Shown here in pieces: positions 45,261 to 57,407 of a DNA stretch of 64,000 nucleotides. The translations under genes and the position numbers were made by a program. Origin of the DNA: Dermacentor variabilis (lineage: Eukaryota > Arthropoda > Arachnida > Ixodida > Ixodidae); NCBI RefSeq assembly GCF_050947875.1, contig NC_134568.1, forward strand, positions 252,783,267 to 252,847,266. Reading direction: 5' to 3'. The notes under the pieces were generated by a model that saw only the letters and a list, made by a program, of their open reading frames with translations, had not been told where the DNA came from and did no database searches. Position 1 is the stretch's first letter, and each line of letters begins with the position of its first letter.

Positions 45261-46199
45261 CTGCGGGCGGAGCGCGGCGGTGAGCGCCGCTGCGCGCCAG
45301 CTTGCAGGAGGCCGCCACTCACTGCCTGTCGTCATGCCGGCGGCCGGGGCACGGGCCTCCTCGAAGGCCGGCGACCGGGCGAAGGAGCATAGCGGTGCCG
45401 CCGCGACACCGTCCGCCCAAGACGTGCGCCGCCGCCGCCGCCGCTGCTGGTGGCTTCGTTCTCGCGCCGTCCCCCTGTGGCGGCTTCTGCCGAGCCCTAT
45501 TCTCCCATTCACCGCCCACTATGTAGTCATGTGCGAACGTAGGCGGAAAGAAAAAAAAAAGAAGACAAGGGCCCGGGAAATCCGCCTGCTTTTTTCTGGC
45601 CAGTCCCCCCCCCGATAGTGGGTAAGCGCCATCGCTACGGGGTATACAAGAACACAGCGTTGAAGAAAACCGTTGTATGGCAACCGCCAGGCACCGAACG
45701 GGAGGCATCGGTGCGAGTTTTCGAGCTATATACGCGGAGACGTGATGAGGATCAAGACGTTTGTTTTTCGCGCCGCCGCTTGTTCATTCTCGGACGTTGC
45801 CGCATGTTATGTTCAGAATTGTCTGTGTCCAAACTTCGCGCATCATTTCCGAACAGAAGATACAATGGCAACTTGTCCGTTAATGCTTCCATCGGGTTCG
45901 GTGTTCTAGGCATAAACAGTTAATTTGTCACTGACATCGCCGCGTAAATGTCCACAATAAACAATTCCGTCAGAATTTGAGCACCTACGATGTTAAAGTG
46001 ATAGTATATCTAAAAAGAGGGGGAGGGAAAGAGGGGAGGGGGTCGGGTCGAGAACATTAAGCAGGCCTGTATATAGTTACGTTGTTGCAGCGCCTCTTGC
46101 ATACTTCGTCGTTGCTACGACAATAACCAGTCAACTGCTAATCTTTTCACGCAAAATATGAGCGATTAATTAGCCACTCAATACACCTAGGCTCATGGT
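45261..46199 (-). other. GC-rich intron start and unassigned sequence
   Basis: 45261-45520 is CpG-rich with (GCC)n-like stretches and open frames due to composition. Nothing else was recognised to 46199. Confidence 0.35.
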
Positions 46200-46812
46200 C
46201 AAAACACATCAATAATTTACTTGGAAGGGCCGGGCGCTCTCTTGGTTTTCCAAAGCGTAACTTAAAACATCTGACTAAAGAAACAGAGGGAGTCGCACAT
46301 AAATCCTATGTGTTGCATGTCTTAGAATTCGCACGTCCTGATATGGGATTATTTTCACAGTGAACATATCAATGCTCTTGAACGCATACAATCTGCCGCT
46401 GCAAGGTTTGTCCTGGGGAAATGCGACCGGTATTCAAGGGTTACGAAAATGAAGGAAAATCTCGGCCGGGTTTCTCTATCGGCAGCGGTGTAAGAATTTA
46501 AATATTGCACATTAAATTGGGAATTTCTGCCAGAACGTATTTTGACATACCGCATTATATTTCATCACGCAAAGATCATACTTATAAGGTTAGGCCGTAT
46601 CACTCCAGGAAGGACTTGTTTAAGTATTCATATAGTTTTCCCTGGACCATCGAAGAGTGGAATAATGTGTCGGCGGAATTGGTGGATTCAAGAATGTCGA
46701 CTTCTTTTACCAACAGTATGCCCCCCCCCCCCCTCATCAATGCCTTAGTGGTGCTGCGAGACTATCTGGAAAAAGAAAAAAGAATAAAGCAATTATTTGA
46801 CAGCTAGCGCTT
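46200..46812 (+). pseudogene. LINE ORF2 C-terminal fragment (CR1/L2-like)
   Basis: Broken frames read NLKHLTKETEG, HKSYVLHVLEFARPD, then SSRKDHTYKVRPYHSRKDL and FPWTIEEWNNV. This is the conserved thumb-to-end region of CR1/L2-type ORF2. It is followed by CAGCTAGCGCTTTCGCGCTG, also present in similar form near 51535. It contains stops and frameshifts. Confidence 0.75.
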
Positions 46813-47396
46813 TCGCGCTGTCGTAAAGCCCTACAGTAGCGCTGTTTCTCTGGTTTTCAAGGCCATCGCCCACGGTAACATTACACATGCTGTCATCGTC
46901 GAATCGGCCAAACTGTTATACGTCAATTACAAGAAGTTCGTCCGGGCGTCTAAAAGAAAGCGCTGCTACATCGCGACGAGTTGGTGGCAGAACATCGGAA
47001 CCTTATGGAGGAGTACTGACACAACAGTTTCAACTTGTCATTTCCTTGCGTTAAAATGAAGATGTAAACCCTCTAAGTACCAGCAAACGCCAGAGCGCCT
47101 TACATATAGTTTACTATAAACATTTTTCCTGCGAACCGGTTTCGTTAACCATGCATGGAGTTGCACGCATCATGAAGTCACGATATATTGGCTCACTCCG
47201 TTTTTACGAACGCTGTGGCCGCCACACGCGAGCGCAGCGAGATGACGTATGCGCTCAGCCAATACTGGGGGTTGCGTGAGACACACGGCACGATCGCAAA
47301 CTCTTAACTGGTGTTGCAAGACTTGGTGATATATAAGGGGGTAGTTGTGATAACGATGATGATCTATGTTGGCATCCCATTTTCATCCCAATGAGG

Positions 47397-47419
47397 TATA
47401 TATATATATATATATATAT
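47397..47419. repeat. (TA)n microsatellite
   Basis: Short TA run in unassigned intronic sequence. Confidence 0.8.
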
Positions 47420-47467
47420 GCATGGCAGTCTAGTACTTTGTCAATCTCTCATTCGTCTTTTTTCTCT

Positions 47468-48318
47468 TCATTGAAACCTCTGTCTATATACTGCACATGC
47501 CTCTAATGATACCGGTTCTACCAATTTCTTCCCTGCTTTTTTTTCTGCCAATACTCTAAACATCTCTTGCTTATCTTCACTGCTGACCGTTCCATTAGCT
47601 TTGAATCCCAGCACTTCTGGAAGTCGGACGTTCCCTGCGGGTCTTGCTGGGCGAATATCTTGACATTCTGTGCTGAGTCCTTTCTGGACTTTTGCTGCAG
47701 CAAACACATGCCTTATCCTTTGCGAATATTTGCTTCGGTATGTTTTTTTTTGTCCTTAGGCAGCTAGCTCGGACCTCAAATAGCAGGGCAGTGCCCTTTG
47801 TGTTATCGCACAGGTTTTCCCTCCTAATATATTTTTAGCTGTATTTGTGAATATCCACAGTCTTCTTCTTTTGTTTCCATCGTTTGCATCCAGTTTACCG
47901 CCTTCGTTTCTTTCACTCTCTTTTTGATGAATCTTGGTCGTATTGAATCTATGAATTGAATCTTGGCAGGGACCACTTTCAATCACCTTGTGCTTGGTTG
48001 CCAACTTTCTCGACGTCATCCTCCATTACGTGTCCACGCTTTTGAGGTACGCATATTTGTGCACTCTGGCCACCCATTTCTTTTCATATACATTCCTGAG
48101 TCTTTCTTCAAAACTAATTTTCCCTGCACTTTCTTAACTGCAATAGAAGTCCAAGCCATGCCACCCTGCAGTGTCTCATTTGTGGTTTTACCGCGGGCTC
48201 CCAGTTGTTTCCGGATCATGCCATCTTTTCGGAGAGAGAAAGGAGCTCGGCGACTGCATCGACTGGAAATAGGGATCGTGCATTGCCTGCTTGGCCGAAT
48301 ATATTCTCGAGAGTACAA
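47468..48318 (-). pseudogene. Decayed coding sequence, unrecognised
   Basis: One frame is open from 48019 to 47468 apart from a single TAA at 47756. It encodes segments such as RKLATKHKVIESGPCQDS and NVRLPEVLGFKANGTVSSED. The frame 48016-48318 (GKTTNETLQGGMAW) joins it by a frameshift. The composition looks coding but I do not recognise the family. It could be a mobile-element protein or a processed copy of a host gene. Confidence 0.4.
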
Positions 48319-48319
48319 G

Positions 48320-50393
48320 ACGCCGGGAAGTGAGGTAGCTAGAATATGTAAATACTGCAGTTATTTATAAATACATAACTATTGCCTTCTTCCCAGCTCT
48401 GCCTTCCCATGATGTTTAGTGGCACGAGCATCGAGTGGCACTCTTGTTTCTTGCGCAGCGCTTCAGGTTCACCCCCTGAGACGACCCGGGAGGAAATTAA
48501 AAATAAATCAGAAAATAAAAAGAAAAAGAATAGTGCAGTACAATATTCATGGGTTTCATTATAGATATGATGTCAGAGCATAAGCTTAGTTGCAAGCTGA
48601 GTTACTGAAGTGTCTGAAACAAATATAATTAATTAGAAATCACGGAGACGACCGGGGACGAAATTAAAAATAAATAAGAAGAAATAGAAAAAAATTAGTA
48701 TAGTACAAAATTCATGGGTTTATTACAGATATTGAGAAAACGGCGCAGCATCTGCTGCGTCACGCAACGTCGTCATCGCTGCCGTGGTTGGCGGTATTCG
48801 CGCGGTTTTCGATAGCGAGCTTCTCCGATAATAACAAAGGTCCTTTGTTTTATTTTTTCTTAAAGAAAAAAACATAAGGGTCAAATTGTGTCGCAGCTGT
48901 AACGTATACGATTCGCCTGGACTTTTATAGCGCCAGCAGCAATGTATACAAAGATGCCATAAAGACAATACTTGTGGACCGAAACTAAAACGCTACGCGC
49001 GCGCGATAGGAGGCTCCCTGCCAGGGCCATGACAAAGTCGGTCTGTGCTCGGAGCACTAAAGAAATTTCTCCTGTAGTGGATAAGAGGCCCGATTGGTGG
49101 CCACCTAATTTACTGCCAGATGCCTGCAACCCCCGAGGAGCATTACTGGGCACTGCGGGAGCGTCCGATGGCAGGATGCTCGTTGTGCGAGCGATGCAAG
49201 GTGTCGGTGTTGCTCAGTTGCGAATCCGGCTCTGGGACAGCCCCGCCAGCCGTGCAGGGACCAGACCTGCGACTAGGAGACGTACACTCAGTAACACGGC
49301 AAGCGTCGAGACGCTGCAGCCAGCGTGCGCCATCCATACGATTGAAAGGCCTAACTGAACTAACGGGCTATAGAAGTAAGCTTGTGAAGATGGCGGTAGT
49401 GGTTTTCCGGTGTTGAATGCAAGAACACTGATCAAAAGCACCTCGTCTATATAGACGGCGTTTGGTGGCTTCTTCTGGCAAGGCAAGCTTCTGGAGTTTC
49501 GACGAATTCACTTTGCGCATTTTCAGTCATCAGCTGGCGTTCTCATGACAACAGGTTCACAGTTTCAAGAAGCGCTCCTACACGGGAGTGCAAACTGCGC
49601 TCCACGGTGCGACAATATAATGTTATAAATGTGATGGGCGTCGGAAGCTGTTTCAGTCTGTCACTTGATGGGTGCATAAGCGCGACCAACTCGTTGCTAT
49701 AGGACTTGACCACTTCTATCAGCGGAGAGGACCTGAAGGACAGAGGCGAGGCGACATATAACAAAAAGCAATACGTTTAATTACATCGCTACTTGGTAAA
49801 TCGGCATGTTTAGCCACCCGACATGTTTTTGTTGTCCGAGCGACAGTTTGAAGAACTGGGCGTAGGTTTTTGGCCACGTGATCACGTCTCGAGACTAATG
49901 CTCGTCACAGAGGCGATCAGTAACCGCTGGGAGTTAGGAGACCTTCTAGCGTACCGTGCGAGTCACACCGGAATCAAACCGGAACGGAAATACAGAGTAC
50001 ATCACTTGTTGCACTCTATCACTTATAATTACTGCGTGCTCTTGGCGCAACCGAACGTTAAATGCTTTCTCATCTAATTAAGCGGCGAATGAACGAAACC
50101 ATTGTCACTCACAGTGGATAACCTAGAAAGGAAAATGCGCCGTCTATTTTGCTTTCTCATGTTAGAGATTCATACCAGCCTGGTATTAAATGAAGGCTCC
50201 TTGTCATCCCCAATCTTGCTCCTTGTCTCGCTCAAAATAAACAGCCACAACGTAGCAACCAGTAGCACAGTAACGTAGTATAAGGCATGCACCGCACGCC
50301 TCGTATAAAGCAATCCACGCAGTACGATGCATCACGGATCGTCTCAGTGCGAGTGCAAATGCGAGGGCGCGGCGAAGATTTTTTGTAGCTCAC
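48320..50393 (-). other. Intronic, no supported gene
   Basis: 48990-49360 is GC-rich and open in several frames on both strands, but no pair of splice sites ties it to a neighbour. The rest is AT-rich. Confidence 0.35.
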
Positions 50394-50668
50394 CTGGACC
50401 CATCCGAGCCAGCGATGCTGGTCGAAGGAGCCGCGGGCCCGTGGGTATTCACGTTCTGCGAGCTGCACGCACTGAACAGGGTGGTCCCGCTTCCAGGTGC
50501 AGCTGCCGGCCGCACCTCGTTGGGCTCCAGGGGCGCCAAGTCCTCGGCGCCCTCGGACGCTGCCTTGCCGGCACGCCTTCTGCCCCAGCGTTTCTGGAGG
50601 CCCGCTGGGCGCAACGATGGATCGCGGCAGCCCGCTTGAAATGCCACAATCTCGTGGTCCATAGCCAT
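50394..50668 (-). CDS. Candidate alternative first exon of the MSP-domain gene
   Basis: ATG 50668 opens 91 codons (MAMDHEIVAFQAGCRDPSLR, then KRWGRRRAGKAASEGAEDL and a Ser/Ala/Gly-rich end). It terminates in AG before a strong GTGAGC donor at 50393. This end phase equals that of 45173-45260, so it can join 43332-43431 (AG+C = Ser) and would replace the IQ-containing N-terminus with a basic, low-complexity one. It cannot be inserted between 59809-60054 and 45173-45260 without shifting frame. No transcript evidence is available here. Confidence 0.45.
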
Positions 50669-50999
50669 TAGTGCTGACCGCACGCAGTCAGCTATTGCGC
50701 GAAAGCTCAAGATGCGCGATCCTCGTGCCACTTTGGAAGAAGTTTTGTTTCGAATCCTGGCAAAACGTTGATCAGTTTTAACAAAACAATGTTTATGAGA
50801 AGCACGAAAAAAAAAATCCTCTTACTTTATTATGTCGCCAGCAATGTATTTCTCTCCGAAGTAACGGGGTTTAAATATTTATGTTCAACATACTCAACTT
50901 GTAACGAACAGTGCTTGCCGTAAACAGTAAACTGCGTTTTCATCGAAATGCACTGAAACTGTCCGTACCTCAAGATCGCCCGTATCGCAAGATCGCCCG

Positions 51000-51560
51000 T
51001 ATCGCCTGTTAGCATACAAGTTAGTGACATTGCCAATATTTGATTATGCTGCGATCATTTGGAACCCTTACACTAAAACAAATGCCGATGAACTAGAAAA
51101 GGTGAGAAAAGAAGCCGTACTTTGATTTAATAGTTTAGCCAGAGAAATCTCTGCTCCAGTCTCAAGTTCATCTATTAATTAATTAAAAGGCATGGCAACG
51201 TTGATATAACGAAACTAATTCAATTCTCATCTGGATACTCCACCGGGTCAAAGGCATGAACTTTCAATAACATATTTTATAACTAGAAATAATTGTTGTA
51301 AGTGCGATTTATTTCTACGAACTGTTATTAAGTCAATAAACTAACAAATAGTGCAATGACGGCGCCGATACTAACATGCATCGAATTTAATCTGACCGAT
51401 TTAAACGCTGTGTCATGCGTCACGCTTATTGCAATTTCTATAGTTAAATCATTGTTGCATATTTGGTTTATCATTGCATTTGTGGAACCCACATATTAAT
51501 ATCTACAAAAGTCGCAGAATTTTTACATAGGTCCAGCGCTAGCGCGTTCGCGTTGTCATC
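51000..51560 (+). pseudogene. LINE ORF2 C-terminal fragment (CR1/L2-like), decayed
   Basis: LLAYKLVTLPIFDYAAIIWN then DELEKVRKEAV is the family's conserved segment. Stops and frame changes follow, then the 3' UTR-like GCGCTAGCGCGTTCGCGTTG. Antisense to the host gene. Confidence 0.7.
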
Positions 51561-52699
51561 AGATGTAGCATCGATGAAATAAATCATGGTGACGCGGGCC
51601 TTGACAAAAGAGGCGAAATCAGAATGCACCTGTAAGCAAGGGAGGCCCGTGGCTTCGCGTGCTATCTTCGAAGCATGGCCAGGTGGTTGAACAATACAGT
51701 TTCCTACAAAAATTACTAGAAGAACCGCTGGCGCTTGTGTCGATACAGGAGCTGTAAGTATGGCAATTCAGTCGTCATTTCATTTCATTCAATTTCTTTA
51801 CGTCAAAGACCCCACGAGTGAGTCTTACATCGTGAATATGATGGACGATACATGGATGTACCTAAACTTCACAGATTCCTTCTGGCTTCAAGCGGCTTTG
51901 TGACATTGGAAACTGATAATTCGCAACAATATATTGCGTTATAGTAAATGCAACAATTTGCATTGATTACGCATGTGCACATGTACCTTGCTGTGTTTAG
52001 AAAAGTATACGAGTGCTAGGAAATTTAGAAAGATAAAGCGTAATAAATAACGCCGCAAGAAGGTCTGAAGTCACAAGCACGAAGATAAGTCAAATCCATG
52101 TACTAACCTGACACCACTGCCATGGTATAGCATAAACAATCGCAGCGTCAGCGTTCCCTCAAGTAATTTTTTTTTTCTAGGAAGCTCTGCAGTCCACAAC
52201 ATTTGAAGGCTTCTGTCAAGCGTTACTTGCGGTAAGTTGCGCTACCATTGCAAACCCCATGACACTTGCGCGGGCAGACATTGACGTGTTAGCTTGACGA
52301 ATATGCTGGCCAAGAGCCATCCATGCTGAAGCCGTACGAAATAATGACTTTCTTTTTTGACAGCTTTGAGGAAAAAGAAGTACAGTTTCCTTTTTGTTAG
52401 AACTGCTGCCTTCGTTGTCATATTGGATATACCGTAGTGTGTATAGCGACTCGTTACCAATGTTGTGAGTCGGTTTGCTGAACCACAGCTTTTACCAAAG
52501 TCATGCAGCAGTCCGCTACACCACGCCCGCCTACACCTCTCCGTCCCTGGCCAATCGTTGGCCCACAAATATTCCCGAAGCGACACACAGCCGCCCTTGT
52601 GGTGGCTTCTTCTTCTATAAAGCCTGGTAATTCTGCCCTGCTGACCACTTAATGAAGCTTAACATGTGAAACCGACCCAACCGACCAACCATGTAAATT
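51561..52699 (-). other. Intronic, no recognised element
   Basis: Nothing recognisable apart from T-runs. Confidence 0.4.
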
Positions 52700-52822
52700 C
52701 CGATAAGGGGGGGGGGGACATTCCGCCTTCATCGAGACGCAGCGCCATGATGGGGTGGCAAACCCGCTACTTAAAGCTCAGCAACATAACGCTATAGTCG
52801 CCACTGAGCCACTCCGGCGGGT
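52700..52822 (-). repeat. tRNA-derived SINE, 5' part, diverged
   Basis: On the minus strand, ACCCGCCGGAGTGGCTCAGTGG opens a tRNA-like head with ...GTTGCTGAGC and GCGGGTTTGCC. The body is truncated at a G-run (52707-52718). Confidence 0.6.
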
Positions 52823-52879
52823 ACGAGGCCTCGTAGGAGGCAGATTCAAACCTCACCTTCTTTAGGTAAAAATATTTTC

Positions 52880-54655
52880 TATCAGTCTCACCGCTCCTCT
52901 TTAGCATCGCAATGGTCGACCTCTCAAGGTACCTAGGCAAGGTCCAGGGCATCGGTCACACGATCTACGCAGACGACATCACTGTCTGGTGCGCGGGTGG
53001 CAGTGACGGACAAGTCGAAGCTGCTCTCCAGCAAGCTGTCGACACTACAGAGCGCTTCCTAACCGACACGGGACTCCGTTGCTCCGCAAAGAAATCGGAC
53101 CTCCTTCTCTACAGCCCAACTAGAAAGGGCCGCAAGCCGCAGAACTGGAAACCCCCCACTGAAATTGACTTTAATCTCTACGCCAAGTGCGGAGATCCCA
53201 TTCCCAAAGTTCCAAAGTCGCGTCCATTCGAATCTTGGGAATGACACTCGAAGGGGAGGGCACGAATAGCATCACCATTCACAAACTGGCAAAGAAGACG
53301 GATAGCGTCATCGGTCTAATCAGGCGGGCAGCTAACAGAAGGAGATGCCTGAGCGAATAGAATCTGATAAGGCTAGTCCACGCTTTCTTGTTATGCCATT
53401 TCACGATCGTAGCGGCCATGCACGTCTGGAAGAGGGCCGAGCGAGACAAGCTAAATGTCATGATAAGGAGGGGGATCAAGAGCGCGCTCAGACTACCAAA
53501 CTACACACGCACCGACCGACTCCTGAAGTTGGGTATTCATAATACCCTGGAAGAAATTGCAGAAGCACAAGAAAGGGCACAGATTCTCAGGCTCTCCGGA
53601 ACCAGGGCAGGCAGACGACTCCTAACAGAGATGGGCGTCCCCCCGGCCACTGTCGAAGACGCCTATCAGGGCCTTCCGAAAGAGCAGAAAGATAGAATCA
53701 TCATATCGCCCGCCCCGCGCATAATGCATCCCCAGCGCAACGTAGAAAGAAGGAAGGCCAGGGCGGTGGCGCTCCTACGCTGCGCGACAGAACTCCCTGG
53801 CGGCAGCTGCTTCGTTGACGCGGCCCAGTATGGCAACAGCAACAATTTCACGGTAGTGTCGATCGACCACAGGCGTTCGGCCGTTAACGCCGCTTCGGTA
53901 CGAAGCACGTCGTCGCGTGCGGCCGAGCAAGTGGCCATTGCCTTGGCCCTCCTGGACGACAAACATGCCAATATCTTCAGCGACTCCAGGGCAGCTATCC
54001 GCGCCTTCAGCGTTGGCGCTGTGTGTAAGGAAGCCTGTCGCATCCTCGACGGCAAAAGCATCGCCACCCACACTCTCACGTGGTTCCCCGTTCACATGGG
54101 ATCCATCATGGGAGGCCCCACAAACCTCAACGAGCTGGCCTACTCCAAGGCGCGAGGTCTCGCTTTCCGCGACCATGGAGAACTCCAACGCCGGCCCGCA
54201 GTGGTGGAGAACAGAGATCAACCGACCACATACAATGAAATTGCGCAGCACTTCTATTTAGGCAGGAGAGACTTTCCCCTTCCACACAAGAAGTTAAATA
54301 GAGCGCAGGCATTGACCTTCAGATTATTGCAAACAGGCTCGTATCCCAGCCCGGCTTTATTCCGCAAGCTTTATCCCGACACCTATGCCACTAGTTTCTG
54401 CAGGCACTGCAATGACATCGCTAGCGTAGACCACATGCTCTGGCGTTGCCCCTCGTTACGAGGCACAGAACAAATCAATGAAGACAAGTGGCTCTCCGCT
54501 ATCAAGAGCCCCGATGCTGGGGCGCAACTATGGGCTGTCCAGAGGGCCCACGATGCGGCGGTCGGGCATGGCCTTACTGTCCCAACGTGGGATCGGCCCG
54601 CAGCGCGCTGAGTCGCGTACCTCAGGACCTTTATTAAAGTTTTCCATCCATCCAT
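52880..54655 (+). mobile_element. 5'-truncated RNase H-bearing LINE (I/R1 superfamily)
   Basis: Starts abruptly inside the RT domain (SPLLFSIAM) and runs through RNase H and the C-terminal finger to a short 3' UTR ending ATTAAAGTTTTCCATCCATCCATCA. It belongs to a different family from the intact element at 27808-33120. Antisense to the host gene. Confidence 0.82.
52912..54611 (+). pseudogene. LINE ORF2 C-terminal half: RT, RNase H, zinc finger; broken
   Basis: 52912-53244 holds the RT box IYADDITVWC and a conserved LRCSAKKSDLL segment. A frameshift near 53215 and a TAG at about 53356 interrupt it. The rest is open to 54611: LGIHNTLEEIAEAQERAQ, RNase H residues (CFVDAA, RAAEQVAIALAL, FSDSRAAI, WFPVHMG ... 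NLNELA) and a terminal finger CRHCNDIASVDHMLWRC. The RNase H acids are retained although the element cannot move alone. Confidence 0.85.
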
Positions 54656-56367
54656 CAGTCTTGAAAGGCCGATTATTTTCTCGTTTACAATTAGCCACGC
54701 GCACAATGGTCTTGCGTTTCGAACAGCACTGCGTCTCGACTAATGTGCTTTGTTACCGACTTAGCGCGGAGCGAACGATTATTTCGCGTAACCCGCGGAT
54801 GAGTTCCGTTGCCGGTGGAGCGCGCGAGAAGAGCCGCGGCGGTGCAGAGGCGTACGTGCGCGGTGTGTGCAAACAGCCGCTTTTCAGGAAAACTGCTGCG
54901 TGTCCCATGTTGTCTGGCGCGCTCACCACTCTGTCAGTTCAAGGCGAAGATTGAGAAAGCCGCTAGTCACGTCTACAGCTCCTTGGCAGCAAACACAGAA
55001 TCACACTTTTTGCGACTGAACCGATATTTTTTTTCTTCCTCACTTTCTTTTGTTTCTTGTTTTTTTTTTAAATGAGAGCACTTTCTCGAACGTCAAGAAT
55101 TTACTTTTGTCATTAGCTGGCAATAATGGTCTCATTTAGTTTCCTGCAAAGCACTGTCATCAGTATCGGTGTGAAATGCCTTGTTCGAGATTTAGTTTTC
55201 AACTTTCTCGTGACAGCGAAGCATTTTGCTCGGTAACTACGTTTGTTCATTAGTGTATTGTCCTGCCAAAGGTACTGAAAAGGAAGTACAACGTTAAATA
55301 AAACGATAATAGAGCGTTGTTATCAAACGCATTCTTATTAAGAACATGCAATGTGTGGGATATATCGCGCACTGTCAAGCGACATCAATGGATCCCATTT
55401 GTTTACGGCGATCACACGCACATTCAAGCGATTTGTTTGGAAAGGACCTCTGTGCCGTAAAGTGACGAACGTGAATATTGACACTCCGCTAAGCGCCGAC
55501 CAAAGGGCCAGCATGTAAGACCAGCACGCGAGCACTGCGTCACAGGCGCTCGTTCGCGCTAAAGCAACGCGCAGTTCGAAGTAAGCAGGCCCCCGGCACC
55601 GTGCAACGATCGGTGCACACATTTCCAAGAACTGCCGCGGGCGCATACACCACACTGGACATAGCGTGTCGATGCGTGGCGAGCGCCGATGCTAACGCTT
55701 TTGCGCTTGTCTGTCGCACGGGATTTACAGTTAAGCACCTTCTCTAAGCGGGTCTGTATACGAACGGCGCAATTAACGGCGGTGTACAGGTGCCTATAGG
55801 TAGCGCTATACTGAACACCAGCACGCCGAGCGCTGCACTACGATTGTTCTTAATTAAAAAAATAATTAAAGAAATTAAAAGGAAAGAAAGAAAGAAAAGG
55901 GCGCCATGCCAAGCACCTATATTGGGATGGGATCGCGCACGTCGCTATACAGAGGCCCGGCACGGAGACATAAAAAAAAAAAAAAAAAAACGAAGCGCGG
56001 TGAAGAATCCGCGGTGGGACGCGACAAGTGCGTACATGCATGGCGTCCATATATTTCACCCGGGAGCGCCGCGTCCGTATTGCTTTCGGGAAGTGACGAC
56101 AAGCTTCCGTGCGGTCGGGGGACGGAGTATAGGTACTACGGGGTTGGGTAAGGTATAGCAATTTGCGAAAAGGAGAAAAAGAAAGGAAGAAACGTCGCTT
56201 GGCGTTGAAGTAATTGTACAACCTCTGTCTCGAACGCGTCTCAGCGATGGGAAAGGCGAGCGTCCTCACGGCTGATCAAATGACAGATGCAGACAGGAAG
56301 ACGGGAGAATTAGGGCGTGGTTTCGTTGCGATGCATTCTGCTCGATTCTATATATATGCCACTGTAA
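54656..56367 (-). other. Intronic, no recognised gene
   Basis: 54770-54960 is GC-rich, otherwise mixed. A-runs occur near 55970-55990. No supported exon. Confidence 0.35.
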
Positions 56368-56468
56368 GCATTCCCCGTTCACGGCCAGCCGATCCTCTCG
56401 ATAATGTGGGTGGAGCGTCGCTCTGACTTCTGACGAAGCGCGAAAATCGTGAAGGCACATTTGCCTAG
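56368..56468 (+). repeat. Dispersed repeat family X, copy 3
   Basis: Matches 37945-38042 closely (TTCACGGCCAGCCGATC, GATAATGTGGGTGGAGCGTC, TCTGACGAAGCGC). Confidence 0.6.
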
Positions 56469-56948
56469 ACGTGGCTCGATCCAGCCTGAGACATCACTCG
56501 TTCGAGCACTGTTGGTTACTATACTTCGGTGTAGCTAGAAATAACACAGTCATTGATCCTTATGATGAAAAACTATTGCAGAAAACCGCTCTTTACGTCA
56601 GAATTAAGCCTGCAGAAAACGTATTGAACGGCGCTCTATATATCGCCAAAACCCAAGAAGGCTACACAGCGAGCGTCATATCAATGTAGGAACAATGACA
56701 TAATTCCTCAACAAATGATAATGACATCTCAAAAATTTTTGACTTACTTCATCGAGCTTTTACAACTTCTTTGTACTGAATGAGTACTGCGCCGCGGTCT
56801 GTTTAGCCATTGGAAACATCGCGTAAAGCTCATACAGAAGGCAGGCACAATGTGCAGCTTATCCGTCGTTATGACAACAAACGTGTCAGCTAGTACTGCT
56901 GCGCTTTGAGTTTATATTTCTTCCTAAGCCGTAGTTTTAAAAAAATTG

Positions 56949-57080
56949 TGGAGCTTTACGTGCCAAAACCACGATTTGATTATGAGGCCCGCCGTAGCGA
57001 AGGTCTCATGAAATTTGCACCACCTGGGGTCCTTTAACGTGCGCCTACATCTAAGTACAAGGCTGGTTTCGCTTTTCCTC
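56949..57080 (-). repeat. tRNA-derived SINE, 3' part, diverged
   Basis: GAGCTTTACGTGCCAAAACCACG ... CACCTGGGGTCCTTTAACGTGC is the reversed body of the Ruka-like SINEs. The tRNA head is not recognisable. Confidence 0.65.
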
Positions 57081-57365
57081 AATCGGAGTTGCGTGCAGAT
57101 AAGACAACCGCGAAAAGAACGATATCGACCTCAGCTAACGCGAAGTCTAGCAATCCCCTGGCGGCATTGTGCAAATTTTCTTCTGGCGACGGTGTAATGT
57201 ACTGGAACAGCAACGCCGAATAAACCTGCACACACATCACTTTTGGTCACTTCATGATATAATCAAGGAACGAGACCGGGCATCGGAGCGGGAAACTGCC
57301 CAAGTCATTGAAAGTGCCTGATGCTGCTTGCGAGTTTAGAACACGACGAATCGCTTTGTGCGCAC

Positions 57366-57407
<42 letters not shown>

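Noticed and set aside
49120..49416. GC-rich frames on both strands
   Set aside because: No domain, no phase-matched splice partner; might be an unrecognised repeat.
50394..50668. Cassette exon between the IQ exon and 45173-45260
   Set aside because: The frame that would fit both phases contains a stop; only splicing to 43332-43431 keeps the frame.
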